The translations under genes were made by a program, and so were the position numbers. Of a stretch of 11,791 bases of DNA, positions 1 to 6,973 are shown piece after piece. The stretch comes from an uncultured Clostridia bacterium. GTDB taxonomy: Bacteria; Bacillota; Clostridia; TANB77; CAG-508. Below the pieces are notes generated by a model. The model made no database searches and was not told the DNA's origin. It was given only the letters and a program-made list of their open reading frames with translations. The stretch lies in contig CALYBF010000037.1 in the NCBI GenBank assembly GCA_944393755.1, positions 1 through 11,791 of the forward strand, in the 5' to 3' direction. Position 1 is the first letter of the stretch; each line of letters begins with the position of its first letter.

Positions 1-1638
1 GGTGTAATAGGAAAGCCAGAAATAGCTAGGTCAAATAGGTCTAATCAATTATTTTTTGTAAATAAAAGATATATAAAAGATAAAACTCTAACAGCAGCAA
101 CAGAACAAAGTTATAAAGGCTTGATACCAATTGGAAAATTTGGTTTTGCAATATTAAATTTAGAAATGGATCCAGCAAAAGTAGATGTAAATGTACATCC
201 AGCAAAATTAGAAGTAAGATTCCAAGAAGAGAATAAAGTATTCCAAGCGGTATATCACGCAATTAAAGAAACTTTATTAAAAGGAGAATTAGTAGCAGAC
301 TCAGAAAAAAGCCTAAGAGATGAAAATGGAGAAAAGAAAATAGATAGAAGTGCATTAAGTTTTGAAGAAAGACTTAAAAATTTAAGAGATTCTAAAAAAG
401 AAAATAACCAAGGTTTGTTTGGTTTTAGAAAACAAAATGAAAAACAAATAGAAAAATATACAGATGAAGAAAGTAAAATAAAAACAAATATATTAGAAGA
501 TGTGTATAATAGTAAAAATAATGAAGAAAATGTTTTAAACAATAATGAGAAGGCTGGGGTAGAAGTAGGTAAACCAATAGATACAACAGACGTATTAGAA
601 CAATTAAAAAAGATGAGAGAAAAAATAGAAGAAGAGCTAAAAGAAAATAAAAATATAACCTTAGAAGAAAAAAGCGAAGAATATAAATTAGAAAATCAGG
701 AAAATAAAGAAGATGAAAATAACATAGAAGAAAACAAGGAATCAAAAGAACAAGAAAAAGAAAAACAAGAAGAAAAAATAACAGAAGAACAAAAAGAAAA
801 AATAGATAAAGTAAATGAAGCTTTAGAAAATATAGATAACAAAGAAATAAAAGAAGAATTTGGCGAAATCAAACAAAAAATGGAAGAATTAAACAATAAC
901 CCAAAAGTTGTATCAGAAGATTTTGACGAAATGTATAGAAAACTATTTGGAAGAAGCCCAATTGCTGATGTAGAAGAAAATAAAGAGGAAGAAAAAAATA
1001 ATGCAATTGATATTGTTAAAAATAATATATCAATGTTTGATACAGACGAAAAGTACCAAAAACCAACATACAAGTTTATAGGAATAATATTTAAAACATA
1101 TATAATTCTAGAAATAGGAGAAGAAATGTATATATTAGATCAACACGCGGCACACGAAAGAATTATGTATGAAAAAGTAAAGAAAAACTATTATAGTGAT
1201 GAAGTAAAAGATTCACAATTACTATTATTACCAGATGTAATAACTCTAACACATAAAGAAATGGATATAGCCAAAGAAAATATTCCTATGTTTGAAAAAG
1301 CAGGGTTCACATTAGAAGAATTTGGAGAAAACACAATAAAACTAACAGGAGTTCCAACTATATGTTTAGACTTAGATACAAAAGAATTATTCTTAGAAAC
1401 ATTAGATGAAATAAATACAGTAGCAAGAACAGCAAAACAAGAAAAAGAAGAAAAATTTATAGCAACAGTAGCGTGTAAATCAGCAGTAAAAGCAAATATG
1501 GCATTAACAAGAGAAGAAGTGGAAAAATTGATGGATGAATTACTAAAACTTCCAAACCCATTTACTTGCCCACACGGAAGGCCAACTGTTATAAAGATGA
1601 CAAAATATGATATAGAAAGAAAATTTGCAAGAAAATAA
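1..1638 (+). CDS. mutL: DNA mismatch repair protein MutL, 3' part (5' end outside window)
   Basis: The reading frame is open from base 1 and ends at TAA 1636-1638; the N-terminal GHKL ATPase motifs lie upstream of the window. The first ~100 residues are the end of the N-terminal ATPase/transducer region, with the hallmark KVDVNVHPAKLEVRF near 181-225. A very long, Lys/Glu/Asn-rich low-complexity linker follows (roughly 300-1000). The C-terminal dimerisation/endonuclease domain is then complete: metal-binding DQHAAHERIMYE at 1138-1173, ACKSAVKA at 1471-1494 and CPHGRP at 1567-1584. These motifs mark the nicking type of MutL found in bacteria without MutH, where it cuts the new strand after MutS finds a mismatch. 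The downstream order mutL then miaA is common in Firmicutes. The frame is intact, with no in-frame CGG codon. The identification is near certain; the linker length is the only oddity. Confidence 0.97.
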   Translation, partial: GVIGKPEIARSNRSNQLFFVNKRYIKDKTLTAATEQSYKGLIPIGKFGFAILNLEMDPAKVDVNVHPAKLEVRFQEENKVFQAVYHAIKETLLKGELVADSEKSLRDENGEKKIDRSALSFEERLKNLRDSKKENNQGLFGFRKQNEKQIEKYTDEESKIKTNILEDVYNSKNNEENVLNNNEKAGVEVGKPIDTTDVLEQLKKMREKIEEELKENKNITLEEKSEEYKLENQENKEDENNIEENKESKEQEKEKQEEKITEEQKEKIDKVNEALENIDNKEIKEEFGEIKQKMEELNNNPKVVSEDFDEMYRKLFGRSPIADVEENKEEEKNNAIDIVKNNISMFDTDEKYQKPTYKFIGIIFKTYIILEIGEEMYILDQHAAHERIMYEKVKKNYYSDEVKDSQLLLLPDVITLTHKEMDIAKENIPMFEKAGFTLEEFGENTIKLTGVPTICLDLDTKELFLETLDEINTVARTAKQEKEEKFIATVACKSAVKANMALTREEVEKLMDELLKLPNPFTCPHGRPTVIKMTKYDIERKFARK

Positions 1639-1650
1639 AGGAGCAAAGAA

Positions 1651-2082
1651 ATGACTTTTATAATAATAATGACAATAATAATATATTTATTAGTAATAGC
1701 TTGGAGCTGGACAAGCTTAGGAGATACTGCAAAAATAAAAAAAGTATTAATAATATTTATTGGAATGATTACAATATTTTTAATAACACAAATAGTATTT
1801 TCAATGTCAAAATCAGGAATAAACTATGAAAATGAAGAAATAGAAAATTGGGTAGGAAAAATAATAGTATTCTTATTTACTGGTTTAAATGGTTTTGTAA
1901 TGCCGTTTTTAATGAAATTATTTAAAAAACTACAAAATGGAGAAATAGAAGGAAATATCTTTAAAGTTAGATTTATATTAATATTAATTATATTTATTAT
2001 ATGTTTATTTTTAGAGTGTGGTTATATGGAATCAATACAACAAGGAATTTTAAAAGTATATAGGGGAAATATAGAAAATTAA
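1651..2082 (+). CDS. Small multi-pass membrane protein of unknown function
   Basis: This 143-residue protein starts at an ATG preceded by AAAGGAG (1637-1643, 7-base spacing) that overlaps the mutL stop, so it is very probably translated from the mutL transcript. Hydropathy by eye shows about four membrane segments: residues ~3-18, 31-51, 68-89 and 105-124, with short charged loops and a hydrophilic C-terminal tail. There is no signal-peptide cleavage pattern, lipobox or catalytic motif I recognise. It sits between mutL and miaA in the same operon, but this gives no clear functional hint. I do not recognise the family. That it is a real gene is supported by the ribosome binding site, tight spacing, intact frame and typical codon use. 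Confidence 0.8.
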   Translation: MTFIIIMTIIIYLLVIAWSWTSLGDTAKIKKVLIIFIGMITIFLITQIVFSMSKSGINYENEEIENWVGKIIVFLFTGLNGFVMPFLMKLFKKLQNGEIEGNIFKVRFILILIIFIICLFLECGYMESIQQGILKVYRGNIEN

Positions 2083-2105
2083 AACTAAAAAAGGATAGTG
2101 AAAAC

Positions 2106-3021
2106 ATGGAAAAACCAAAAGTAATAGTAATATGTGGACCAACAGCTTCAGGTAAAACAGCATTATCAATTGAGCTTGCAAAAAAAATAAATGGAGAAAT
2201 TATATCTTGTGATTCTATGCAAATATATAAAGAAATGGATATTGGAACAGCAAAACCAACTAAAGAAGAAATGCAAGGAATTAAACATTATATGATAGAT
2301 ATAATATCTCCAAATGAAAGATTTAGTGTAGCAGATTATAAAAAACAAGCAAAAGAAGCAATAAGAGAAGTTTTAAAAAAAGGGAAAACACCAATAGTAG
2401 TTGGGGGAACAGGACTTTATGTAGATAGCTTAATATATGAAATAGATTATCCTGAAATTAATTTTGATGAAAAATATAGAAAAGAACTAGAAGAAAGGGT
2501 AAAAAAAGAAGGGTTAAATACTTTATATGAAGAAGCTAAAAAAATAGATGAAAAAGCAGTAGAAAAAATAAGTGAAAATGACAAAAAAAGAATTTTGAGA
2601 ATATTAGAAATATATAAAGCAACAGGAAAAACAAAAACAGAACAGGAAAAAGAATCTAGAAAAAACGAACCAGAATTTGATTATAAAGTATATTCTTTAA
2701 ATATGGACAGAGAAAAATTATATGAAAAAATTAATAAAAGAGTTGACATTATGATAAAAAATGGTTTAATAGAAGAAGTAAAAAATATTTATAAAAAATA
2801 TGATAAATTTCCAACTGCAATGCAAGGACTTCGGATATAAAGAAGTTGTAGAATATTTGGATAATAAAATTACAAAAGAAGAAATGATAGAAAAAATAAA
2901 ACAAGAAAGTAGAAGATATGCCAAAAGACAATTAACGTGGTTTAGAAAAAACAAAGAAACAATATGGCTTAATGCAGAAGATGGAATACAAAATAATATA
3001 AAAATTATTTTGGAGGGTTAA
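2106..3021 (+). CDS. miaA: tRNA dimethylallyltransferase MiaA, needing one +1 frameshift at CGG 2832-2834
   Basis: MiaA transfers a dimethylallyl group to A37 of tRNAs that read UNN codons. The first frame (2106-2840) carries the P-loop GPTASGKT (residues 11-18), [19 protein letters not shown] and [13 protein letters not shown], and runs to PTAMQGL. It then reads CGG-ATA-TAA and stops after 244 residues. Skipping the C at 2832 gives GGA-TAT-AAA-GAA, restoring the family motif QGLGYKE. That frame runs to TAA 3019-3021 and includes [12 protein letters not shown] (residues ~269-280), a conserved C-terminal signature. The joined protein is 304 residues, close to the usual ~310. The two halves fit without gap or overlap, so exactly one extra base separates them. 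The RBS is AAGGA at 2091-2095. Without the shift the product lacks the conserved C-terminal part and is probably inactive. The alternatives are a recent pseudogene or a sequence error; recurrence of the same motif in alr argues against both. Confidence 0.93.
2829..2835 (+). other. Candidate +1 frameshift site 1: CTT-CGG-A in miaA
   Basis: The zero frame reads GGA CTT CGG ATA TAA, and the functional frame reads GGA CTT (C) GGA TAT AAA. CGG is codon 243 and the zero-frame stop is two codons later. A P-site tRNA-Leu on CTT could re-pair +1 on TTC, as on the CTT-TGA site of prfB, if CGG in the A site is slow or undecoded. A Shine-Dalgarno-like AAGGA lies immediately upstream (2824-2828). The heptamer is identical to site 2 in alr. 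Programmed use is inference. Confidence 0.75.
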
Positions 3022-3022
3022 A

Positions 3023-4288
3023 TTGGAAAAACAAAGAAAAAAGCAGAAGAAAAAATTAAATAATAAAAAAGTAATTGTTATTTCTGGAATTTTATTAGTT
3101 TTACTAATTTATCTAATATATGTAATATATTTGCTTATAAAACAACCAACAAATGTATTTACAGTAGAAGAAGGAAAACTATATAAAGAAGAAACAGATA
3201 TAGGTTATGTGATTAGAAATGAAAAAGTTGTTAGAGGCGAAAATTACAAAAATGGTATGGAGCAAATAATAACAGAAGGTGAAAAAGCAGCGGCAAATGA
3301 GAATATATTTAGATATTATAGTACAAATGAAGAAAGTCTAAAAACTAAAATTGCTGAACTAGATGGAAAAATTCAAGAAGCAATGGCTAAAGAAGATACT
3401 AATATACCAACATCTGATGTGAAGATATTAGAAAATCAAATAGATCAAAAAATAGAAAATATTAATAAAATAACTAATATGTCTCAGTTAGAAGAAGAAA
3501 AAAAACAAATAGATGAATTAGTATCTAAAAAAGCAAAAATAGCAGGAGAAACAAGCCCACAAGGTTCATACTTACGAAACTTAATTGAAGAAAGAAAAGG
3601 TTATGAATCACAATTAAATTCTGGTGCAGAATATGTAAAAGCACCAATTAGTGGAATTGTATCATATAGAGTAGACGGACTAGAAGAAGTACTAACACCA
3701 GATAACTTTAGTAATTTAAGTAAAGAATATTTAGAAGGTTTGAATTTAAGTACTGGAAAAATAGTTGCAACAAGTAATGAAGCAGGTAAAGTCATAGATA
3801 ATTTTTATTGTTATATAGCAACAATAACCTCATCAGAAGAAGCAAAACAAGCAGAAGTGGGAGATAAGGTAAAAGTAAGACTTTCAAACAACATAGAAAC
3901 AGATGCTGAAATTACAAACATAATAAAAGAAGATGACGGAGATATAATCTTAATTTTGAGATTAACAGAACAAATTAAAGAATTAATAAACTATAGAAAA
4001 ATAACGTTTGACTTAATTTGGTGGAACACATCTGGGTTAAAAGTTCCAAACCAAGCAATAGTAACAGAAAATGAACTAAATTACGTGGTGAGAAATAGAG
4101 CTGGATATTTAAGTGAAATATTAGTAAAAATAAAAAGACAAGGGGATAAATACTCAATTATAGAATCATATGATACTGAAGAATTGAAAGATTTAGGTTT
4201 TTCTGATACTGAAATTGCAAATTACAAAAAAATATCTATATATGATGAAGTATTGATAAACCCAGATTTGAGTAAAGTAGAAGAGTAA
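3023..4288 (+). CDS. HlyD-like membrane-anchored adaptor protein
   Basis: The start is TTG, chosen because GGAGGG (3012-3017) lies 5 bases upstream and the lysine-rich N-terminus leads directly into the only membrane segment (residues ~17-39). The rest of the 421-residue protein should lie outside the cell: a first beta segment, a helical/coiled-coil hairpin (~100-200), then APISGIVSY (~207-215), typical of the barrel-sandwich (lipoyl-like) domain of HlyD/membrane-fusion proteins. A beta-barrel-like region follows (GDKVKVRLSN, then VPNQAIVTEN). HlyD-type proteins couple membrane transporters to a partner outside the membrane, but no transporter gene is adjacent here. In clostridial genomes such a gene commonly sits just upstream of sepF, as here, which hints at a cell-envelope or division role. 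It begins 1 base after miaA ends. The family call is fairly sure; the partner is unknown. Confidence 0.82.
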   Translation: MEKQRKKQKKKLNNKKVIVISGILLVLLIYLIYVIYLLIKQPTNVFTVEEGKLYKEETDIGYVIRNEKVVRGENYKNGMEQIITEGEKAAANENIFRYYSTNEESLKTKIAELDGKIQEAMAKEDTNIPTSDVKILENQIDQKIENINKITNMSQLEEEKKQIDELVSKKAKIAGETSPQGSYLRNLIEERKGYESQLNSGAEYVKAPISGIVSYRVDGLEEVLTPDNFSNLSKEYLEGLNLSTGKIVATSNEAGKVIDNFYCYIATITSSEEAKQAEVGDKVKVRLSNNIETDAEITNIIKEDDGDIILILRLTEQIKELINYRKITFDLIWWNTSGLKVPNQAIVTENELNYVVRNRAGYLSEILVKIKRQGDKYSIIESYDTEELKDLGFSDTEIANYKKISIYDEVLINPDLSKVEE

Positions 4289-4319
4289 AATATCAAAAAA
4301 TGCAAAAGCAAAAACAAAT

Positions 4320-4345
4320 ATTACAAAAATATTACAAAAATATTA
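4320..4345 (+). repeat. Short A-tract tandem repeat upstream of the sepF promoter
   Basis: The 11-base unit ATTACAAAAAT occurs twice in a row (4320-4330, 4331-4341), followed by a partial third copy. The A-tracts recur at about one helical turn, and the block ends some 30 bases before the -35 box. It could act as bent or UP-element-like DNA, or simply reflect AT-rich composition. Confidence 0.4.
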
Positions 4346-4371
4346 AAATTTAAAAACATTTTAAAAATATA

Positions 4372-4400
4372 TTGACATTTTGACAAAAAAAGTAGATACT
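4372..4400 (+). promoter_or_regulatory. Sigma-A-type promoter for sepF-divIVA
   Basis: A perfect -35 box TTGACA (4372-4377) is followed, after 17 bases, by GATACT (4395-4400), a 4-of-6 match to TATAAT. A second TTGACA overlaps at 4380-4385 and might pair with TAAATA at 4401-4406 at a shorter, poorer spacing. This is the best -35 box in the window and lies in the 163-base gap before sepF, so sepF and divIVA probably form their own transcription unit. Confidence 0.65.
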
Positions 4401-4451
4401 TAAATACGTAAAAAGAAAATAAACAAAGGAAGTAAATTAGGAGGTTTTTTT

Positions 4452-4943
4452 ATGTCAGGAGCATTAATGAATAAAGTATGGGGATTATTTGGAGTAGATC
4501 CACAAGAAGATGAAGATTATGAAAATGAGGACGTATATGACTACGAAGATGAAGAAGATGAAGAAGAGGGAAGAGGTTTTTTCGGAAGAAGAAACAAAGA
4601 TAGCAAAGTAGTTAATATGCCACAATCACAAACAAACGCTAATGCTATAAAAATGGTAATATCACAACCAACATCTTTTGAACAATCAGATGAAATTTGT
4701 TCTTTCTTAAAAGAAAGAAAATCTGTAATTGTTAACTTGGAATATGTTAATAAAGATGTAGCAAGAAGAATAGTAGATTTTATTAGTGGTGGAGTATATG
4801 CTTTAGATGGATATATCCAAAAAGTTTCTAACTCTATTTTCTTAGTTGCACCTTCAAATTATGAAATTACAAATGAAATGGCCAGAGAAGAAATGAAAAG
4901 CAAATTATCAGTTTCTTGGCTTAAAAACAATGGGATAAACTAG
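4452..4943 (+). CDS. sepF: Cell division protein SepF
   Basis: SepF binds FtsZ filaments and tethers them to the membrane at the division site. The 163-residue protein has the expected layout: a short amphipathic N-terminal helix (MNKVWGLFGV, residues ~6-15) that binds membrane, a very acidic linker (~18-40), an RGFFGRR segment, and the compact SepF domain (~67-137), including ISGGVYALDGYIQKVSNSIF and LVAPSNYEI. Length is normal for the family (~150). The start is fixed by a strong AGGAGG (4439-4444) with 7-base spacing. divIVA follows 80 bases downstream, as in the classic ylm/divIVA cluster, but ylmE, ylmG and ylmH are missing here. The TTC-GGA junction at 4592-4597 contains CGG only out of frame. 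Confidence 0.96.
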   Translation: MSGALMNKVWGLFGVDPQEDEDYENEDVYDYEDEEDEEEGRGFFGRRNKDSKVVNMPQSQTNANAIKMVISQPTSFEQSDEICSFLKERKSVIVNLEYVNKDVARRIVDFISGGVYALDGYIQKVSNSIFLVAPSNYEITNEMAREEMKSKLSVSWLKNNGIN

Positions 4944-5023
4944 GGAAAATACTAAGAAAAAAATTTAAATTAATTAATAATTAATAGTTAATTAAATAAA
5001 AATATCCATAGAGGAGGAAAACA

Positions 5024-5482
5024 ATGATTACACCATTAGATATAGAAAATAAAAGATTTTCGAAACAAATGATGAATGGATATAGTGTAGAAGAAGTAGA
5101 CGATTTCTTAGATGAACTAACAGCTGATTATTCAAGAAATTATAAAGAAAATGCTGAACTAAAAGCTAAAATAGAAGAATTAACTAAAAACATGGAACAT
5201 TATAAAAGTATTGAAACAACATTAAACAATACTTTAGTAATGGCACAAAGTACAGCAGAAGATATTAAAAAAGTAGCACAACAACAAGCAGATCAAATAA
5301 TAAGTGAAGCTAAAGTAAATGCTCAAAAGCAAGTAGATGAATTGAATAATGAAGCAGTTTTAAAAGCTAAAGAAGTAGAAGACGTAAAAAAACAATTTGA
5401 TATATATAAAGCAAAAATGGAATCACTTTTAATATCACAATTAGAATTATTAAAAGATATAAATAAAGAAGATAATGTTTAA
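5024..5482 (+). CDS. divIVA: DivIVA-family cell division/polarity protein
   Basis: DivIVA recognises negatively curved membrane at septa and poles and recruits partners there. The 152-residue protein has the conserved N-terminal lipid-binding domain (ITPLDIENKRFSKQMMNGY, then SVEEVDDFLDELTADY, residues ~2-36), followed by a long coiled coil to nearly the C-terminus. It is close to the usual length of about 160. The start ATG has GAGGAGG (5011-5017) with 6-base spacing. It is the second and last gene of the sepF unit, ended by the hairpin at 5494-5524. Related family members such as GpsB share the N-terminal fold, but size and position next to sepF favour DivIVA. Confidence 0.94.
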   Translation: MITPLDIENKRFSKQMMNGYSVEEVDDFLDELTADYSRNYKENAELKAKIEELTKNMEHYKSIETTLNNTLVMAQSTAEDIKKVAQQQADQIISEAKVNAQKQVDELNNEAVLKAKEVEDVKKQFDIYKAKMESLLISQLELLKDINKEDNV

Positions 5483-5493
5483 AATATAAAAAG

Positions 5494-5524
5494 AAAGAAT
5501 AAGAACTACTTCTTATTCTTTTTT
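5494..5524 (+). terminator. Rho-independent terminator after divIVA
   Basis: A perfect 12-bp stem pairs AAAGAATAAGAA (5494-5505) with TTCTTATTCTTT (5510-5521) around the loop CTAC, and runs into T residues to 5524. It lies 11 bases after the divIVA stop and closes the sepF-divIVA unit. The stem is AT-rich, and its symmetry might let it act on the other strand too. Confidence 0.85.
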
Positions 5525-5605
5525 GAAATATGGGCAACCGCAATACCATTGGCTTTAGGTGATGTGTAGTTTCGCTTAAGTAAAATAAGTAAGGAGAAAA
5601 TAGTT
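5525..5605. other. GC-richer non-coding block before the 5606 gene
   Basis: Bases ~5530-5580 are clearly richer in G and C than surrounding gaps (pieces include GGGCAACCGC, CCATTGGC and TTAGGTGATGTGTAG). No start codon with a ribosome binding site and no clear hairpin was found. It could be a remnant of a mobile-element end, part of a structured RNA, or a leader for the next gene. I could not match it to any family. AAGGAG for the next gene lies at 5591-5596. Confidence 0.35.
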
Positions 5606-6244
5606 ATGAAAAAAAATATTTTAGAAATAATAATTATTATAATTTTAATAGCAATTTTAACAGTACTTATGTTGCTATTTTTAAAAGTAAATAAAACAAC
5701 TGATAAAGATATAATAGAAGATAATACAGCTACTATGTGGGATAATGAAGATAATTCAGTCAATGTGTCAGACGATAATAAAGAAGTAATAGAGGAAGAC
5801 ACAAATTCAGAAAATAAGAAAATAATAGCAGAATATTCATATATATCGTGGTCTGTAGGGTTTAATAACCAAGGATTTGTTATATGTGATGATGGTAGTA
5901 TATATAAATTTTCGTTAGATGGGAAAAAAGAAGAATATAATGATGCATATAGGAACTTGCAAAAGTTAAATGAACTTATTTTAGATAATGTTACAGAATA
6001 TAAAGGAATAGTAAATAAAGAAGATTTAAAAAAGATAAAAGAAATGTTACCAAATATAACAAATAAAACTCTTGAAGAAAGAGAATTATATTCTATGGCA
6101 GACGGAGGAACTACATCTTGCGTATTATGGAATTATGATTTAAATGAAAAAATAATATTATCTACTAACGGAAACAGCATAAAAAGAAATAATAATGCTA
6201 ATGCAGAAGAATTGGAGAACTTAATAAACAAATACACCACATAA
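5606..6244 (+). CDS. Membrane-anchored extracytoplasmic protein, unknown function
   Basis: The 212-residue product has an N-terminal membrane segment (residues ~5-27, almost all Ile/Leu), no lipobox cysteine and no obvious cleavage site, so it is probably anchored with the rest outside. A poorly ordered, Asp/Asn/Glu-rich linker (~30-70) is followed by a globular-looking part starting near IIAEYSYISWSVGF and containing GFVICDDGSIYKFSLDGKK, a predicted helical stretch, and a late MADGGTTSCVLWNYDLNEK segment. I do not recognise the family. The start is supported by AAGGAG (5591-5596) with 9-base spacing. The gene stands alone between the divIVA terminator and a 229-base gap. Base composition and codon use match its neighbours. 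Confidence 0.75.
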   Translation: MKKNILEIIIIIILIAILTVLMLLFLKVNKTTDKDIIEDNTATMWDNEDNSVNVSDDNKEVIEEDTNSENKKIIAEYSYISWSVGFNNQGFVICDDGSIYKFSLDGKKEEYNDAYRNLQKLNELILDNVTEYKGIVNKEDLKKIKEMLPNITNKTLEERELYSMADGGTTSCVLWNYDLNEKIILSTNGNSIKRNNNANAEELENLINKYTT

Positions 6245-6268
6245 AATATCTAGAGATTTTCAATTCAG

Positions 6269-6297
6269 TTGTAAAATTTCGTAAATTAGTGTAAAAT
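6269..6297 (+). promoter_or_regulatory. Promoter in repeat copy A
   Basis: TTGTAA (6269-6274), a 17-base spacer and TAAAAT (6292-6297) form a good sigma-A-type promoter, identical to the one before the FemAB-family gene. Its likely targets are the 6474 and 6974 genes, through a leader of roughly 170 bases. Confidence 0.6.
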
Positions 6298-6336
6298 ACG
6301 TTTAGATTGCAAATAATAAATAGGCGTGATAAAAAA
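6269..6336 (+). repeat. Direct repeat copy A: decayed duplicate of the 7765-gene promoter and leader
   Basis: Over 68 bases this copy differs from 7697-7764 at only two positions (6310 C versus T; 6325 C versus A). It keeps -35 TTGTAA and -10 TAAAAT with 17-base spacing. The second change turns the ribosome binding site GGAG into GGCG, and the base after the repeat turns ATG into GTA, so this copy can start transcription but not the same translation. It lies ~137 bases upstream of the 6474 gene and may drive it. Confidence 0.88.
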
Positions 6337-6356
6337 GTAAACAATGTTATGAAAAA

Positions 6357-6419
6357 ATGAGAAATAACATAAAAAATAACAAAGCAGAAATATTAGAAAC
6401 ATTAAATGAAACACTATAA
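6357..6419 (+). CDS. Possible 20-residue peptide ORF (doubtful)
   Basis: An ATG at 6357 opens a 20-codon frame ending with TAA 6417-6419, encoding a charged, amphipathic-looking peptide (begins MRNNIKNN, ends ETLNETL). No good ribosome binding site precedes it, and two other ATGs just upstream stop at once. It lies in the transcribed leader after repeat copy A. It may be chance, a leader peptide, or the tail of a decayed gene. Confidence 0.2.
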   Translation: MRNNIKNNKAEILETLNETL

Positions 6420-6473
6420 TTTTAGAAATAAATATTTTATGGTTTATATTAAATTAAGAAAAGGAGTTTAAAT

Positions 6474-6812
6474 ATGAGAAAAAAGACAATATTTAGAATT
6501 TTAATTATTTGTATATTTTTTATTACAAATTGTGTAAATGTTTTTGCAAATACAGTAGCTAATAGATATAATATGGTAAATGTAGTAATTTCGTTTATTA
6601 TGAAAGCAGTAATATTAATTATAGCATTAGCATATATTATATTTCTATATACTTGCTTTAAAAGGACGAAAGAAGACCAATTAAAAATAACAAAGAAATT
6701 AATAATATGGCTAATAATAGCAATTATTATTAGCATTGGGTTATGGTTTGGAGCACAGGCTGTATTAGAAGCAGGAAGAACAACTATAAATCCACGCGGA
6801 ATATATATGTGA
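6474..6812 (+). CDS. Small secreted/membrane protein with signal peptide and two membrane segments
   Basis: The 112-residue product begins with a basic, then hydrophobic, signal peptide ending near VFA-NT (cleavage about residue 25). Two membrane helices follow (~38-60 and ~74-94), separated by a short, positively charged loop (CFKRTKEDQLKITKK), and a short tail. This layout, a cleaved leader plus two helices with a basic hairpin loop, resembles VirB2/TrbC-like pilin subunits of type IV secretion systems, but I see no family-specific motif and no other secretion gene nearby, so this is only a structural analogy. The start has AAGGAG (6461-6466) with 7-base spacing. CGC at 6795 is an ordinary in-frame arginine codon. 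It may be transcribed from repeat copy A. Confidence 0.7.
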   Translation: MRKKTIFRILIICIFFITNCVNVFANTVANRYNMVNVVISFIMKAVILIIALAYIIFLYTCFKRTKEDQLKITKKLIIWLIIAIIISIGLWFGAQAVLEAGRTTINPRGIYM

Positions 6813-6973
6813 GGTTAGTTTATAAGCTCTATGTTTTTTCATTATAAAGTTCGTAGGTTGTTTTTCTATTAAATATTTAATGATTATTACAAAAATAATT
6901 AAAAAGCAAGAATTGCTTGGCGGAAATAAAAACTTTGTAATATTATTATTAATTAATAAAAAGGTGGTAAAAT
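6813..6973. other. Intergenic gap with a small hairpin
   Basis: The gap between the 6474 and 6974 genes holds a 6-bp hairpin, AAGCAA-GAA-TTGCTT (6904-6918), not followed by a T-tract, so it is not a convincing terminator. A weak promoter-like pair (TTGCTT 6913-6918, TAATAT 6938-6943, 19-base spacer) might drive the next gene. The only CGG here (6920-6922) is non-coding. Confidence 0.3.

Noticed and set aside
2106..3021. miaA as a pseudogene broken by a random indel
   Set aside because: All conserved motifs on both sides are intact, the join is exact, and the same CGG lesion recurs twice in alr while every other gene in the window has a clean frame. Still possible in principle, but not the best reading.
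2800..3021. A separate small gene starting at ATG 2800
   Set aside because: No ribosome binding site precedes it, and from 2833 its sequence is the MiaA C-terminus; the first codons are just the other frame of miaA.
4320..4350. CRISPR-like or operator repeat upstream of sepF
   Set aside because: The 11-base units are directly adjacent with no spacers and are almost entirely A/T; an A-tract repeat is the most that can be claimed.
6904..6918. Terminator in the gap after the 6474 gene
   Set aside because: The stem is only 6 bp and no T-tract follows it.
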